DNA of 64,000 nucleotides from an uncultured Spartobacteria bacterium (GCA_937901895.1 CALGTD010000004.1:1-64000), one strand, 5' to 3'; positions 1 to 8,490 are shown, counted from the first letter of the stretch. Numbers and translations are program-made. Notes: generated by a model not told the origin, from the letters alone.

Positions 1-51
1 CATGCAGCACCTAGCATGCCATTTCCACTCAGCTATATTTTGAGATAGCTT
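1..51. mobile_element. Possible end of an insertion element (window edge)
   Basis: This short stretch is much richer in A and T than everything beside it, and it starts exactly where the DUF421 reading frame breaks off. Read on the minus strand it begins with a sequence of the form AGCTATCTCAAAA, which resembles the terminal repeats of some IS5-family elements. A perfect 6-bp inverted repeat (AGCTAT at 31-36, ATAGCT at 45-50) lies inside it, and a TA dinucleotide sits at the junction. No transposase can be seen because the window ends here. An assembly artefact at a repeat boundary is an alternative. Confidence 0.35.
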
Positions 52-210
52 CTAGTCCTCGCCCAGCAGAGCCTGCTGGGTGGTCTCCGCGACAATGAGC
101 AGGACGACGAAATCGAACGTGGTGATCTCGCCCAACGAGCGTTTGCCGCTGATGCGAAATACGAGCATCAAAAACGCGTAAACAGCAAGGCCGCGGAGGA
201 CGGATTCCAT
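52..210 (-). pseudogene. DUF421 (YetF-like) membrane protein, truncated after 52 codons
   Basis: The frame starts with MESVLRGLAVYAF and carries the family signature segments SGKRSLGEIT, TFDFVVLLIVAE and TQQALLGED, which match the N-terminus of DUF421 membrane proteins. Family members normally run to about 150-220 residues, with more membrane helices and a cytoplasmic domain. Here a TAG stop follows directly after LLGED, inside the conserved motif, so the protein is broken. The stop coincides with an abrupt change in base composition, consistent with insertion of foreign DNA. The start lies 3 bp after the stop of the upstream gene, so the two were probably co-transcribed. The fragment would hold only the first helix and part of the second and is unlikely to work. 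Confidence 0.7.
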
Positions 211-213
211 AGG

Positions 214-708
214 TCACGGATAGGCGAATTGGCGAAATGAAACCGTGTGACCGTTCACGCGGATCGCGCCATCGAGCTGGCCAACGCGGGAGGGCGCATA
301 TGCGATGGTCACGATGGACGGGGAGTCGGACGCCGGAGCGAATGCATACACATGCGACTTCGGGTTCGCGGAGATGGAGTGAGGCGGAGGAACGATCCGA
401 TCGATCCGCACGGCATCTGCGAAGCTTCGGCCAATCTCGACGGAGATGGAGTCGCCGGCTTTCGTCGGGAGGGAAATTTCGATGGTCGTGCCGGTGTCGA
501 ATCGCACGAACCGCTCGTAGTTTACTTCGAGTCCGTTGGCGCGCACCACGCTCTCCGCCAGCGGACCACCGGCTCCGAACAGCCCCAGCACGGCCGCAGC
601 GACGAAGAGGAGCATCACCATGAAACCGATCCGCTGCGCCTTCCAGGAAAACTCCTGAAACACGGGGTCCTCGCCGACTTCCAGCCGGTGGCTCTTCGTG
701 GGGCTCAT
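214..708 (-). CDS. Hypothetical single-span membrane protein
   Basis: The 164-residue protein begins MSPTKSHRLEVGEDP. One hydrophobic membrane segment lies near residues 25-45 (IGFMVMLLFVAAAVLGLFGA). A predicted outside domain of about 115 residues follows and contains beta-rich stretches such as FDTGTTIEISLP and GDSISVEIG. I do not recognise a named family. The frame is open further upstream to about 900, but that part is antisense to the polymerase gene and arginine-rich, so I chose the internal ATG at 708. It ends 3 bp before the DUF421 start and probably forms an operon with it. Its function is unknown. Confidence 0.65.
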   Translation of the reverse strand: MSPTKSHRLEVGEDPVFQEFSWKAQRIGFMVMLLFVAAAVLGLFGAGGPLAESVVRANGLEVNYERFVRFDTGTTIEISLPTKAGDSISVEIGRSFADAVRIDRIVPPPHSISANPKSHVYAFAPASDSPSIVTIAYAPSRVGQLDGAIRVNGHTVSFRQFAYP

Positions 709-760
709 GGTTCTGCGTTGAGGATCGCAAGCCGTTCGCCCGCCGGCCGCCCATGCGACC

Positions 761-1672
761 CTACGGCAGCGCGGAGATTGGGGGCAGCTTCTGCTTTCGT
801 TCGAGCACTGGAGTGAAGAGGTCTCCAAGCTTCTCCGTGCGCTGCAGAACATCATCCGCAACGAACGACAGGCGCTTTCGTCGTTTGACGGCCTCCTCAA
901 CTTCCTCCCACATCACAGGGGTCGAAACCGTCGGCTGCTCCTTCGCGCGAAGCGAATAGACGTTCACGGTTGTCTTCTTGTCGTCGTTCTGGCTCCAGTC
1001 CACGAGCACGCGTCCCTTGCGCAGTGCCTTCTGCATTCGCGAGACGACCATCTTGGGAGCCTGACGCTCCAGCAGCTCGGCCACGGCGTGAGCGAAGGGT
1101 TTCGTCTTCTCGTAGGTGACCGGTGTGTTCAGCGGAACATAAACCTGAAGGCCCTTCGATCCGGAGGTTTTCGCGAAGCTTTCGAGTCCGAGTGCTGAGA
1201 AGAGGTCGCGCAACAACAGGCCGACCTTGCAGCAATGCAGAATGTCCGCGGGCGGACCGGGATCGAGATCGAATGCGATGGAGGTCGGACGTTCGATCCG
1301 TGGAGCCTTGTGCAGAAACGTGTGAAGCTCGAGATCGGCGAGGTTCGCCGCCCACACCAGTGCGGGAAGATCGCCCACCACGCAGTATTGAATCTCGTCG
1401 CCGTTCTTCTTCGGAACAGCGGTTGTCTCGACCCACTCCGGACGATGGGACGGGCATTTTTTTTCGTAGAAGAAAAAGCCCTCCACGCCGTCGGGATACC
1501 GCTTCAACGTGATCGGCCGCGCGGCAAGATGAGGGAGAAGCCAGGGGGAGATGCGGATGTAGTAGTCGATGACCTGCCCCTTCGTGAATCCCGCCTTGGG
1601 ATACAAAACCTTGTCGAGGTTGGAAACGGGCACCTTGCGGCCTGCGACATCGAGTGTGGCGGACTTCGGCAT
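761..1672 (-). CDS. ligD (Pol): LigD-type DNA polymerase/primase domain protein (NHEJ)
   Basis: This 303-residue protein matches the archaeo-eukaryotic primase-like polymerase domain (PolDom) that in many bacteria forms part of LigD. Typical segments are VSNLDKVLYPKAGFTKG near the start, GFFFYEKKCPSH, the acidic catalytic pair in AFDLDPG (about residues 134-140), and the SGSKGLQVYVPL block. In bacterial end joining this activity fills gaps and adds ribonucleotides at double-strand breaks before ligation. Its start overlaps the stop of the ligase gene as ATGA at 1670-1674, so it is translationally coupled to it. The gene is thus split from the ligase instead of being fused as in the mycobacterial or Pseudomonas enzyme. 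Confidence 0.9.
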   Translation of the reverse strand: MPKSATLDVAGRKVPVSNLDKVLYPKAGFTKGQVIDYYIRISPWLLPHLAARPITLKRYPDGVEGFFFYEKKCPSHRPEWVETTAVPKKNGDEIQYCVVGDLPALVWAANLADLELHTFLHKAPRIERPTSIAFDLDPGPPADILHCCKVGLLLRDLFSALGLESFAKTSGSKGLQVYVPLNTPVTYEKTKPFAHAVAELLERQAPKMVVSRMQKALRKGRVLVDWSQNDDKKTTVNVYSLRAKEQPTVSTPVMWEEVEEAVKRRKRLSFVADDVLQRTEKLGDLFTPVLERKQKLPPISALP

Positions 1673-3234
1673 CAGCGTGCGGCAATTTCGCGAATGACTT
1701 CGCGGGCGTCCTTGTCCTCTCGCAGGCCGAGAAACACCGGCTGGCGGAGGTGATTGTCACGGGTCCACTCCGAGAATTTCACCTGGCACACGAGATCTGG
1801 TGCGATCCAGTGACAGCGGCGCATTTCGGATTTCGTGATTGCCTGTCCATAGCGGGAGGAGCGGGGTTGGGGGAGATTGGTGAAGGGACATTCCGGCTGC
1901 GCGAGCTTCTGCATTTTCCCGTGCAGATTGCGAAGCATCGCGTGGTTGAAGCCCGATCCGACCTTTCCCACGAACTCGAGATCGCCCTCCCGATAGACGC
2001 CGACGATGAGCGCGCCGAAGTGCTTGCGCGTGCCATCCGGATTGGTGAAGCCGCCGATCACGAATTCCTGCTCCTGCACGAGTTTGAGTTTGATCCAGGC
2101 GCCGCTTCGACGGCCGGATTCGTAGGTGGAATCGGCGCGCTTGCCGATCACGCCCTCCAGACCAAGCTTCTTCACGCGTTCAAGCAGCACCGTGGCATTG
2201 CTGCCGAGCGCTCCCGAGAAGCGAACCGGATCCCGCGCGGATTTCAGCGCCCGCTCGAGATGTGCCTTTCGTTCGAGGAGCGGGAGGTCACGAAGGTCCT
2301 TTCCCGCGAGCCGGGGCGCGTCGAAGACGTAAAAGCAGATCGGAGGTTTTTCTTCGCCGATGTCGTAGGCCTGCAGAAGCTGAAACGACGAGCGGCCATC
2401 CGGATCAAGCGCGACAATCTCGCCGTCGAGAATGGAATCTTCGAGTCCGAGCTTCGTCACAGCGTCGAGCACCTCGGGAAACTTTGCGCCAAGCGGTTTC
2501 TCGTTTCGTGACATCAACATCGCCTCTCCGCCGCCGATCAACGCGAGTGCGCGGAATCCATCGAACTTGATCTCGTAGAGCCACTCTCCGCTTGGAGGGC
2601 GGGCTGCGAGTTTCGCTTTCATCGGTTCCTGAAAAGCAGGAAGCGGCGCGGTGCTTTTTTTTCGCCTCGCGCTTTGCCGCGAACTCCAGACCCGTTCGCC
2701 GCTCGCAAGCTGTTTCATCGACTTTCCGGATAGAACGGAAGTGTCGTCCGCCTTCTTCGAGACGGGCTTCATATCCTCGCCGCTGCGGATCAGCAGCCAC
2801 TCTTCGCTGTCACGCAGCCGGACGAGATGCCATGCGCCATCGAGTTTTTTGCCGTGCAGCGAGAAGTGAAGTTTGCCCGCGGCGAGGTCTTTTGCGGGCG
2901 CTCGGGTTGAAGGTTCCCACGTTCCGGCGTCCCACACCATCACCGTGCCGCCGCCATATTCGCCCGCAGGAATCGAGCCTTCAAAATCGATGTAGGACAC
3001 CGGATGATCCTCCACCTGCACGGCGAGTCGTCGCTCGCCGTGGGAGCAGGGGACGCCTTTCGGAACCGCCCATGATTTCAGGGTGCCTCCGAGTTCCAGT
3101 CGAAAATCGTAATGCAGCCGGCTCGCCGCGTGTTTCTGAATCACGAAGCGTCGCCCGCTTGATTTCGCCCGCCTGGGAGGCGGTTCCGCGGTCTTCGTGA
3201 AGTCGCGCTTTCGCTTGTATTCGCGCAGCGACAT
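1672..3234 (-). CDS. ligD: ATP-dependent DNA ligase LigD with 3'-phosphoesterase domain
   Basis: The 520-residue protein has two parts. Residues about 30-150 form the 3'-phosphoesterase domain, shown by HAASRLHYDFRLELGG, VEDHPVSYIDFEG and PAGEYGGGTVMVWD. Residues about 205-510 form an ATP-dependent ligase core with the nucleotidyl-lysine motif EIKFDGFRAL, followed by LDGEIVALD and GLEGVIGKR. It trims and seals broken ends in Ku-dependent non-homologous end joining. The polymerase domain is absent and is supplied by the coupled downstream gene. The start is 6 bp after the Ku stop, so Ku, ligase and polymerase form one operon. Confidence 0.95.
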   Translation of the reverse strand: MSLREYKRKRDFTKTAEPPPRRAKSSGRRFVIQKHAASRLHYDFRLELGGTLKSWAVPKGVPCSHGERRLAVQVEDHPVSYIDFEGSIPAGEYGGGTVMVWDAGTWEPSTRAPAKDLAAGKLHFSLHGKKLDGAWHLVRLRDSEEWLLIRSGEDMKPVSKKADDTSVLSGKSMKQLASGERVWSSRQSARRKKSTAPLPAFQEPMKAKLAARPPSGEWLYEIKFDGFRALALIGGGEAMLMSRNEKPLGAKFPEVLDAVTKLGLEDSILDGEIVALDPDGRSSFQLLQAYDIGEEKPPICFYVFDAPRLAGKDLRDLPLLERKAHLERALKSARDPVRFSGALGSNATVLLERVKKLGLEGVIGKRADSTYESGRRSGAWIKLKLVQEQEFVIGGFTNPDGTRKHFGALIVGVYREGDLEFVGKVGSGFNHAMLRNLHGKMQKLAQPECPFTNLPQPRSSRYGQAITKSEMRRCHWIAPDLVCQVKFSEWTRDNHLRQPVFLGLREDKDAREVIREIAAR

Positions 3235-3240
3235 GGCCTG

Positions 3241-4107
3241 CTACGCAGCCTTCCTGCGTGTCGTCTTTTTCTTGGCCGCAGCGCGTTTCGCAGCCGGCTT
3301 GCGACGAGCGGATTTCTTCGAGCCCGATGATCCGGAGGTCTCGGCAATGCTCTTTTGCAGCACGGAAACGAGGTCGATGACGTTCGCCGGCGCGCGGTGT
3401 TTCGCGGTCCTGGGTGCCGGGGCGCCGCCCTTTTCGATCTTCGCTTCGATGACCTTCGCCAGCGCATCGCGGTATTCGTCGGTGTATTGCTCGGGCTTCC
3501 AGGGCTCCGTCATGCTCTCGATGAGTTGGAGAGCCATTTTCAGCTCGGGTTTCCCGGGACCTTTCACGTTGGGAGTTTTGAATTCCGACACGTCGAGGAT
3601 CTCGTCGGGAAAGTGCATCAGTTCGAGCATGAGCCCGTCCTTTTGCGGCTTCACGGCGGCAAGATGCTGTCGGGTGCGGATGACGACCTTCGCGATGGCG
3701 ATCTTTCCACTCGTCTCGAGTGCTTCGCGAAGCAGAACGTAGGCGCGGTCGCCGCCTTTGGCCGCTTCCATGTAGTAGGGCTTGTAGAAAAGAACCGGGT
3801 TCACTTCGTCGATCTTCACGAAGTTGAGAATGTCCACCGTCTGCGTCGCTTCGATGTCCACGCGGGCGAAGTCCTCATCCTTCAGCACCACGAATTTCCC
3901 CTTCTCGTATTCGTAGCCCTTCACGATCTGATCCCACGGAACCTCCTTTCCATCGGCTTCGGCGACGCGCTTGTAGTTCACCGGACTGAGATCCGAGCCG
4001 CGCAGGAGCCGGAATTTCAACTCTTCGCGGCGGATGGCCGGATAGAGACCGACCGGGATGTTGACGAGGCCGAAGGTGATGGCGCCTTTCCAGATTGCCC
4101 TGCTCAT
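3241..4107 (-). CDS. ku: Non-homologous end-joining protein Ku
   Basis: The start at 4107 gives a 288-residue protein beginning MSRAIWKGAITFGLVNIPVG, the canonical bacterial Ku N-terminus. The family segments PVNYKRVAEADGKEVPWDQIVKGYEYEKGKFV, here only partly quoted as VPWDQIVKGYEYEKG, and ELMHFPDEI are present. Ku forms a ring dimer on broken DNA ends and recruits LigD. The last 40 residues are rich in lysine, arginine and alanine, as in the DNA-binding basic tails of many bacterial Ku proteins. A longer open frame to 4203 exists, but its extra 32 residues do not look like Ku. It is the first gene of the end-joining operon and is divergent from the gene at 4179. Confidence 0.95.
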   Translation of the reverse strand: MSRAIWKGAITFGLVNIPVGLYPAIRREELKFRLLRGSDLSPVNYKRVAEADGKEVPWDQIVKGYEYEKGKFVVLKDEDFARVDIEATQTVDILNFVKIDEVNPVLFYKPYYMEAAKGGDRAYVLLREALETSGKIAIAKVVIRTRQHLAAVKPQKDGLMLELMHFPDEILDVSEFKTPNVKGPGKPELKMALQLIESMTEPWKPEQYTDEYRDALAKVIEAKIEKGGAPAPRTAKHRAPANVIDLVSVLQKSIAETSGSSGSKKSARRKPAAKRAAAKKKTTRRKAA

Positions 4108-4178
4108 AGCGATCAAACGTGCGAGGAAGTTCGCGCGGGGGAGAGCGATCGGATGCCCCGGGGCATCCACAGGAGTCG

Positions 4179-4913
4179 ATGCGTGCGATGGGATTGAAAC
4201 CATTTTCAGCCATGCTCGATTCTGTCGCTCCCTTTTTTCGCGAGTTCTCGCTCTCCACGGACAATCCCATCAATGTCGGCCGCGTTGAGCGGATTGTTTC
4301 CGCCGCGGCTGGATCGGCACTTGTCAGCGCGGGCGTGGCGCGGCGTGATCTCGGCGGGGCTTTGCTCGCGTTGGCGGGAGGAATGCTACTGCTCCGCGGG
4401 GCGACGGGACGCTGCGGCGCATATCGGGCGCTCGGCGTCGATACGGCATGCGACGATGGCAGAGGGGTGCCAGGAAGCGCCGGAATCCGCATCGAGCGAT
4501 CCGTGGAGATTCGCCGCTCGCCGACGGATCTCTACGCCTTCTGGCGGGATCTCACGAACCTCCCGCAGGTTATGCCGCACGTAAAGTCCGTGGTCGTGCA
4601 GGGAGACCGCTCGCACTGGTCGGTTACCGGTCCGCACGGGCGCGAGGTGAGCTGGGAGGCCGAGATTATCAACGATCATCCGGACGAGCTCATCGCGTGG
4701 CAGTCGCTGCCGGGAGCCGATGTTCGCAACGCAGGCTCGGTGTGGTTTGAACCCGCGGATGAAGGTGCGACACGGGTGAAGGTCGCCCTCGAATACCTGC
4801 CGCCGGCCGGGCGCGCAGGGGCGTGGATTTCGGGCCTCCTCGGCGCATCACCGGAACAGCAACTCGAGGAAGATCTCCTCCGGTTCAAGACGCGGATGGA
4901 ACCGGCTTCCTGA
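4179..4913 (+). CDS. DUF2892-like membrane segment plus SRPBCC domain protein
   Basis: The protein has two parts. The first 90 residues contain NVGRVERIVSAAAGSALVSAG and a glycine/alanine-rich hydrophobic stretch, as in DUF2892/YgaP-type two-helix membrane segments. Residues from about 105 on form a SRPBCC (polyketide cyclase/dehydrase, START-like) domain with IERSVEIRRSPTDLYAFWRDL, VSWEAEIINDHPDELIAW and TRVKVALEYLPPAG. SRPBCC domains bind hydrophobic ligands; the substrate here is unknown. Starts at 4179, 4188 or 4212 are all possible. An AGGAG lies 3 bases before 4179 and 12 before 4188. It is divergent from ku, and the next gene follows after 10 bp. Confidence 0.8.
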   Translation: MRAMGLKPFSAMLDSVAPFFREFSLSTDNPINVGRVERIVSAAAGSALVSAGVARRDLGGALLALAGGMLLLRGATGRCGAYRALGVDTACDDGRGVPGSAGIRIERSVEIRRSPTDLYAFWRDLTNLPQVMPHVKSVVVQGDRSHWSVTGPHGREVSWEAEIINDHPDELIAWQSLPGADVRNAGSVWFEPADEGATRVKVALEYLPPAGRAGAWISGLLGASPEQQLEEDLLRFKTRMEPAS

Positions 4914-4923
4914 GGCGCGGTTC

Positions 4924-5541
4924 ATGAAATCTGCATCGCCGCGCAAACGTCGTGTGCATTGGGTCGATCCCGACGTTCCACGTTCGCATGACGCGGTGCT
5001 CGTGATCGACGCCATCAACGATCTGGATTTTTCCGGAGGACGGGCCTTGCTGCGCGCCGCACTGCCGGCGGCCCGTCGCATTGCCGCTCTCGCCAAGCGG
5101 GCCCGGGCCGCGTCGGTGCCGGTGATCTACGTGAACGACAACTTCGGCCGGTGGCGTTCCGATTTTCGCCAGCAGGTCGCGCACTGTCTCGAGGACGATT
5201 GCGCCGGGCGTCCGCTCGTCGAACTGCTCAGGCCTGACGAGAAGGATTATTTCGTGCTGAAGCCGATGCATTCGGGATTTTACTCGACCACTCTGGAGGT
5301 TCTTCTAGATCGGCTCGGAGTCCGGCGCGTGGTGATCACGGGATTCGCGGCGGACATGTGTGTGCTCTACACGGCGAATGACGCGCACATGCGGGATTAC
5401 CAGATCGTCGTTCCGCGCGACTGCGTGGCATCCGAGACGCCGTCCCGCAAGCGGTTCGCCCTCTCGCACCTGGCCAATACTCTCGGCGTGGACACATCAC
5501 CCGCGTCGCGCGTCCGGTTTCACCGGGTGGATGAGGCTTAG
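4924..5541 (+). CDS. Isochorismatase-family cysteine hydrolase
   Basis: The 205-residue protein has the fold signature of the isochorismatase-like hydrolases: DAVLVIDAINDLDF with the catalytic Asp, a lysine in EKDYFVLKPMHSGFYST, and the nucleophile region VITGFAADMCVLYTANDA with Cys preceded by a typical cis-peptide-like segment. Family members hydrolyse amide or vinyl-ether bonds in substrates such as nicotinamide, N-carbamoyl compounds or isochorismate; the substrate cannot be assigned from motifs alone. It follows the SRPBCC gene by 10 bp and may share its transcript. Its last bases overlap the convergent gene at 5538 by 4 bp. Confidence 0.88.
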   Translation: MKSASPRKRRVHWVDPDVPRSHDAVLVIDAINDLDFSGGRALLRAALPAARRIAALAKRARAASVPVIYVNDNFGRWRSDFRQQVAHCLEDDCAGRPLVELLRPDEKDYFVLKPMHSGFYSTTLEVLLDRLGVRRVVITGFAADMCVLYTANDAHMRDYQIVVPRDCVASETPSRKRFALSHLANTLGVDTSPASRVRFHRVDEA

Positions 5542-6152
5542 TCTCCAAGTTTCAGCAACGCCTGCTGCCTGCGGAATGCGCCCGCGCGGGACCAGATTCC
5601 AAACTCGATGTGATAGGAATGGGCGAGATACACCGCGTCGCTTCCATTTTGCGTGCGCTCGGATTGAACGTAGGTGGAGAAATACTGATCGCCCTTGCGC
5701 AACAGCGCGAAACTCGCCCGTCCGTAGGCCGTCTGGAATTCCTCGCGCGCCACTTCCTCGTAACCCTGCTCGAGCTTCATGGCGGTGGACTCCGTCAACC
5801 ACGCGAGAATCAACTCCGGACTTTCCGACGAGTGCTGCCGCCCGATGCGAACGAACGCCGGAACGGGATCGGGAGCCTGCACCCACTGCACCGTGACTTC
5901 GTCGGAGTTGAACGCAATGATGCCGAGCAGAGTGTCAAATGTTGCGACGGTCCCGTTGTCCGACTGCTCGATCCGAGAGGCATACTCGAGGGCCACATGA
6001 TCGAATTCCGTCGCTCCGGAGGATGAGTCGGTATGCGACGGACGCTCTGTGAGCAGTGATGCGGGAAGCGCGTTCGACAGGTCGAGGGCGAGGGAAATCG
6101 GGCTGATTAGCAAGCCGGCGGCGACGACGACGAAAACAGATCGGAGCAGCAT
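5538..6152 (-). CDS. Exported hypothetical protein
   Basis: The 204-residue protein starts with a clear signal peptide (MLLRSVFVVVAAGLLISPISLA). The mature part contains EFDHVALEYASRIEQSD, TVQWVQAPDPVP and YEEVAREEFQTAYGRASFALL, with no motif I can tie to a known enzyme. It ends convergently with the isochorismatase-family gene, overlapping it by 4 bp, so the two 3' ends are shared. It is likely a periplasmic or cell-surface protein of unknown function. Confidence 0.7.
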   Translation of the reverse strand: MLLRSVFVVVAAGLLISPISLALDLSNALPASLLTERPSHTDSSSGATEFDHVALEYASRIEQSDNGTVATFDTLLGIIAFNSDEVTVQWVQAPDPVPAFVRIGRQHSSESPELILAWLTESTAMKLEQGYEEVAREEFQTAYGRASFALLRKGDQYFSTYVQSERTQNGSDAVYLAHSYHIEFGIWSRAGAFRRQQALLKLGD

Positions 6153-6333
6153 GCAGAGGTTTCGGGGAAGGTGGATGAAAGTGCCTTCAGGAAAACGCCG
6201 GGATGCGACGTCAGGAACGGACGGAGAACAGCCGCGAGACTCAGGAAATCACCCGACGGGCAGCTCATGGCGCCTCCCGATTTGCAGAGTGGCAATCTGC
6301 ACGTAAGGAAATTTTCTCCGAATCAGTCACTCC

Positions 6334-6504
6334 ATGAACTTCAGCAAACTCCCCCGTCAGTCGGAGGCTCTCCGTGCCCTCGGTTTTGCAAAGCGCAAAA
6401 AGAAAAGCGAACTCCGCAGCTCCTTGCGGCGCATGCTCGCAGACGCGATCCGGTTTCCAGCCGACACTGAACAACAGTGGCCCTATCGGCGCGTGGCGGA
6501 ATAG
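6334..6504 (+). CDS. Possible small basic protein (56 residues)
   Basis: A short frame beginning MNFSKLPRQSEALRALGF contains a lysine-rich patch (KRKKKSEL), an arginine-rich helix-like stretch (SSLRRMLADAIRFPAD) and ends QQWPYRRVAE. The composition looks like a real small protein more than a random frame, but I know no homologue. A 6-bp inverted repeat (TGCAGA at 6283-6288, TCTGCA at 6296-6301) lies about 30 bp upstream and could be a regulatory site. It occupies the middle of the otherwise empty 474-bp gap between 6153 and 6626. Confidence 0.35.
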   Translation: MNFSKLPRQSEALRALGFAKRKKKSELRSSLRRMLADAIRFPADTEQQWPYRRVAE

Positions 6505-6626
6505 CGGCAGCGCGACCGCCGCGCAGGTTGATGCCCTCTGGATTTTCAACTGGGGGAAAACACCGACAGGCCGGCGGGTGCGTCCTCCGACGCCGAGGCG
6601 GGAGTGGCATCCGATCTTCTCCCGCT

Positions 6627-7097
6627 ATGAAAAAGACTACTCTTCTTCCAAAGATCGCCGCAGCGCTTGCTCTCGGAATGTTTGCCGTGACCGCGCATGC
6701 GGACGATGAACCGGTTCCGCATCCCAATGTCGGAGTTGGCACCGGACATGGCAAGGCGTCGAACACAGGCTCGGGAACGGCGGTGGAGACTCATCGGGTC
6801 ACGACACCGGACGTGCAAACCGACGATGCGAAGGTGCATCCCAATGTGGGAGTCGGAACCGGCCGCGGATCGGCGTCGAATACCGGGGCGGGGACGGGCG
6901 CGGACGCCGATGGCAATCCGAACGTTTCCAAGGCGAAACTTCCCGACACCTCCGTCACCACGGCGACCAAGGCGGCGTCGACCAGCGAGGAGAGCCGTGC
7001 GGAGGCGGAAATGAAGGCGCGACGTGCCGAAGCGGAACGTCGTCAGGCCGAAGCTGCGGCCGAGGCAGCGCGTGCCGCCGAGAAGGCGGACGATTGA
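6627..7097 (+). CDS. Exported repeat protein with charged C-terminal helix
   Basis: The start at 6627 gives a 156-residue protein with a good signal peptide (MKKTTLLPKIAAALALGMFA, ending near AHA). Two tandem copies of a motif of the form HPNVGVGTGxGxASNTGxGT lie at about residues 32-52 and 72-92. The C-terminal 45 residues are rich in alanine, glutamate, arginine and lysine and should form a charged helix. The repeat resembles low-complexity surface or periplasmic proteins; I cannot name a function. A strong intrinsic terminator follows 20 bp after the stop. Confidence 0.75.
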   Translation: MKKTTLLPKIAAALALGMFAVTAHADDEPVPHPNVGVGTGHGKASNTGSGTAVETHRVTTPDVQTDDAKVHPNVGVGTGRGSASNTGAGTGADADGNPNVSKAKLPDTSVTTATKAASTSEESRAEAEMKARRAEAERRQAEAAAEAARAAEKADD

Positions 7098-7118
7098 TTC
7101 CTCCGGTTTTTGCGCGAG

Positions 7119-7150
7119 AGCCCGCCCTGGAAACGGGGCGGGCTTTTTTG
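7119..7150 (+). terminator. Intrinsic terminator after the repeat protein
   Basis: A perfect 9-bp stem (AGCCCGCCC at 7119-7127, GGGCGGGCT at 7136-7144) with an 8-base loop is followed by a run of T residues. This is a textbook Rho-independent terminator for the upstream plus-strand gene. It lies just before the 3' end of the convergent holA gene. Confidence 0.9.
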
Positions 7151-7171
7151 CGTTCGAGGGAGGAGCAACGT

Positions 7172-8293
7172 TCAGCTGCGACGTCCGGCGATCTGGACGA
7201 GCAGCCGGGAGAGGACGATGTCCTCTGCAAGCTGCGTGGTGACGAGATCCCGGTTGGCGCGGGCGCACGCGGCAAAACCTTCCTGGAGTTCCGGAAGGGC
7301 GTATCGCGCGCTGTTCGTCGCCGCGATTCCCAGCGGGTAGGTGTTCAGGGAGCCGTCCTTCTTGCGGGGAAGATGTGCGATTGCAGACTCGGGGAGACGA
7401 TTCAAAGCCGCCGAGAAAAACTGCGGCTTCGTCGGCGGCGAAATCTTGTGCGTCACCATCAGGTCCTTCACGACGAGCAGATTCCGGACGGTCGGCACAA
7501 TGGCCGCCAGGAGAATGCCGACTCCGCGTTCCCCCTGGCGGAACAGCTGGTCCAGCGTGCGCAGGCAAAGCGGGAGGTCCCGCTTCGCGAGGGCGTTGCC
7601 GAGGTCAAAAATGCCGCCCGCCCGCGTCGATGGAACGAGTTCGCGGACGGTGTCGACTTCGACGGTTGCGCCATCGTCGGCTGCGAGCTGGAGTTTCTGG
7701 ATTTCGCTGTCGAGCTGGCGGGTTTCCGCGCCAACCCGTGCCGCGAGAACAGCGGCGGCTTCCTCGGTGAGCGAGAGACCGGCGGCCGCGGCGCGTTCGG
7801 CGACCCAGTCGACAATATCGGCTTCGGTCGCATTCCAGCCGAAGTCCGGTTTGTCATGCAGATGAACGGTCGCGATCTTGCCGAGCGTCTTGTAGGCGGA
7901 GCGGCGTTTGTCGGGCTCGATGGCGCTGAGGAGGAAGACGATTCCATCCGGGAGGCCCTTCGACAAAAGGGCAAGCAGTTCCTCGACGGCATTCTGCACC
8001 GTTTCGGAACGGCCCGTAACGGAGTCGGCAAGAAAGGTCGCGCTCTTCAGCCAGACGAGCTTGCCTCCGCCGAAGAACGGCACCGTGAGCAACGCCTCGA
8101 TCGTGGCCTTTACCCGTGCTGCGGCCTCATCCACGGTCGCCACTGCGCCGTCGATCGTCTCGATTGCGAACGGGTCGTCCGAGGGCGCCAGTTCCGCGGC
8201 AAGCCCGGCGGCAGCCTTTTTCACCGCGGCTTCGTCGGAGCCGGTGACGAAATGAATGGAGGCATTTGCCTGGGATTTCCTGGCGGCGGGCAT
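7172..8293 (-). CDS. holA: DNA polymerase III delta subunit
   Basis: The 373-residue protein begins MPAARKSQANASIHFVTGSD and shows the HolA layout: an N-terminal Rossmann-like domain (residues about 10-150), a middle helical part with EEAAAVLAARVGAETRQLDSEIQKL, and a C-terminal collar domain with FDLGNALAKRDLPLCLRTLDQLF and LAEDIVLSRLLVQIAG. Delta opens the sliding clamp as part of the clamp loader. A longer frame reaches 8368, but the extra residues do not match the family, so I used the ATG at 8293. tRNA-His lies upstream on the same strand. Confidence 0.9.
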   Translation of the reverse strand: MPAARKSQANASIHFVTGSDEAAVKKAAAGLAAELAPSDDPFAIETIDGAVATVDEAAARVKATIEALLTVPFFGGGKLVWLKSATFLADSVTGRSETVQNAVEELLALLSKGLPDGIVFLLSAIEPDKRRSAYKTLGKIATVHLHDKPDFGWNATEADIVDWVAERAAAAGLSLTEEAAAVLAARVGAETRQLDSEIQKLQLAADDGATVEVDTVRELVPSTRAGGIFDLGNALAKRDLPLCLRTLDQLFRQGERGVGILLAAIVPTVRNLLVVKDLMVTHKISPPTKPQFFSAALNRLPESAIAHLPRKKDGSLNTYPLGIAATNSARYALPELQEGFAACARANRDLVTTQLAEDIVLSRLLVQIAGRRS

Positions 8294-8414
8294 GGGACGA
8301 GCGTGAATGGCTTTTGCGGGAAAGAAAAGACCTGCCGTGCTTCCGGGCGATTTACGGTTGCGTGGCAAAACGGCCTGATTGCCGTCGTGAATTCCTTCCG
8401 TTGCGGACGGAAGG

Positions 8415-8490
8415 TGGGGTGACCGACGGGACTCGAACCCGCAACAGCCAGAACCACAATCTGGAGCTCTACCATTGAGCTACGGCCACC
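8415..8490 (-). tRNA. tRNA-His (GTG)
   Basis: Read on the minus strand the sequence folds into a full cloverleaf. The acceptor stem starts GGTGGCCG, the D arm is GCTCAATGGTAGAGC, the anticodon loop contains TTGTGGT with anticodon GTG, and the T loop is TTCGAGT. The extra G at position -1, paired with C73, is the identity feature of tRNA-His. The 3' CCA is encoded (8415-8417). Confidence 0.97.
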
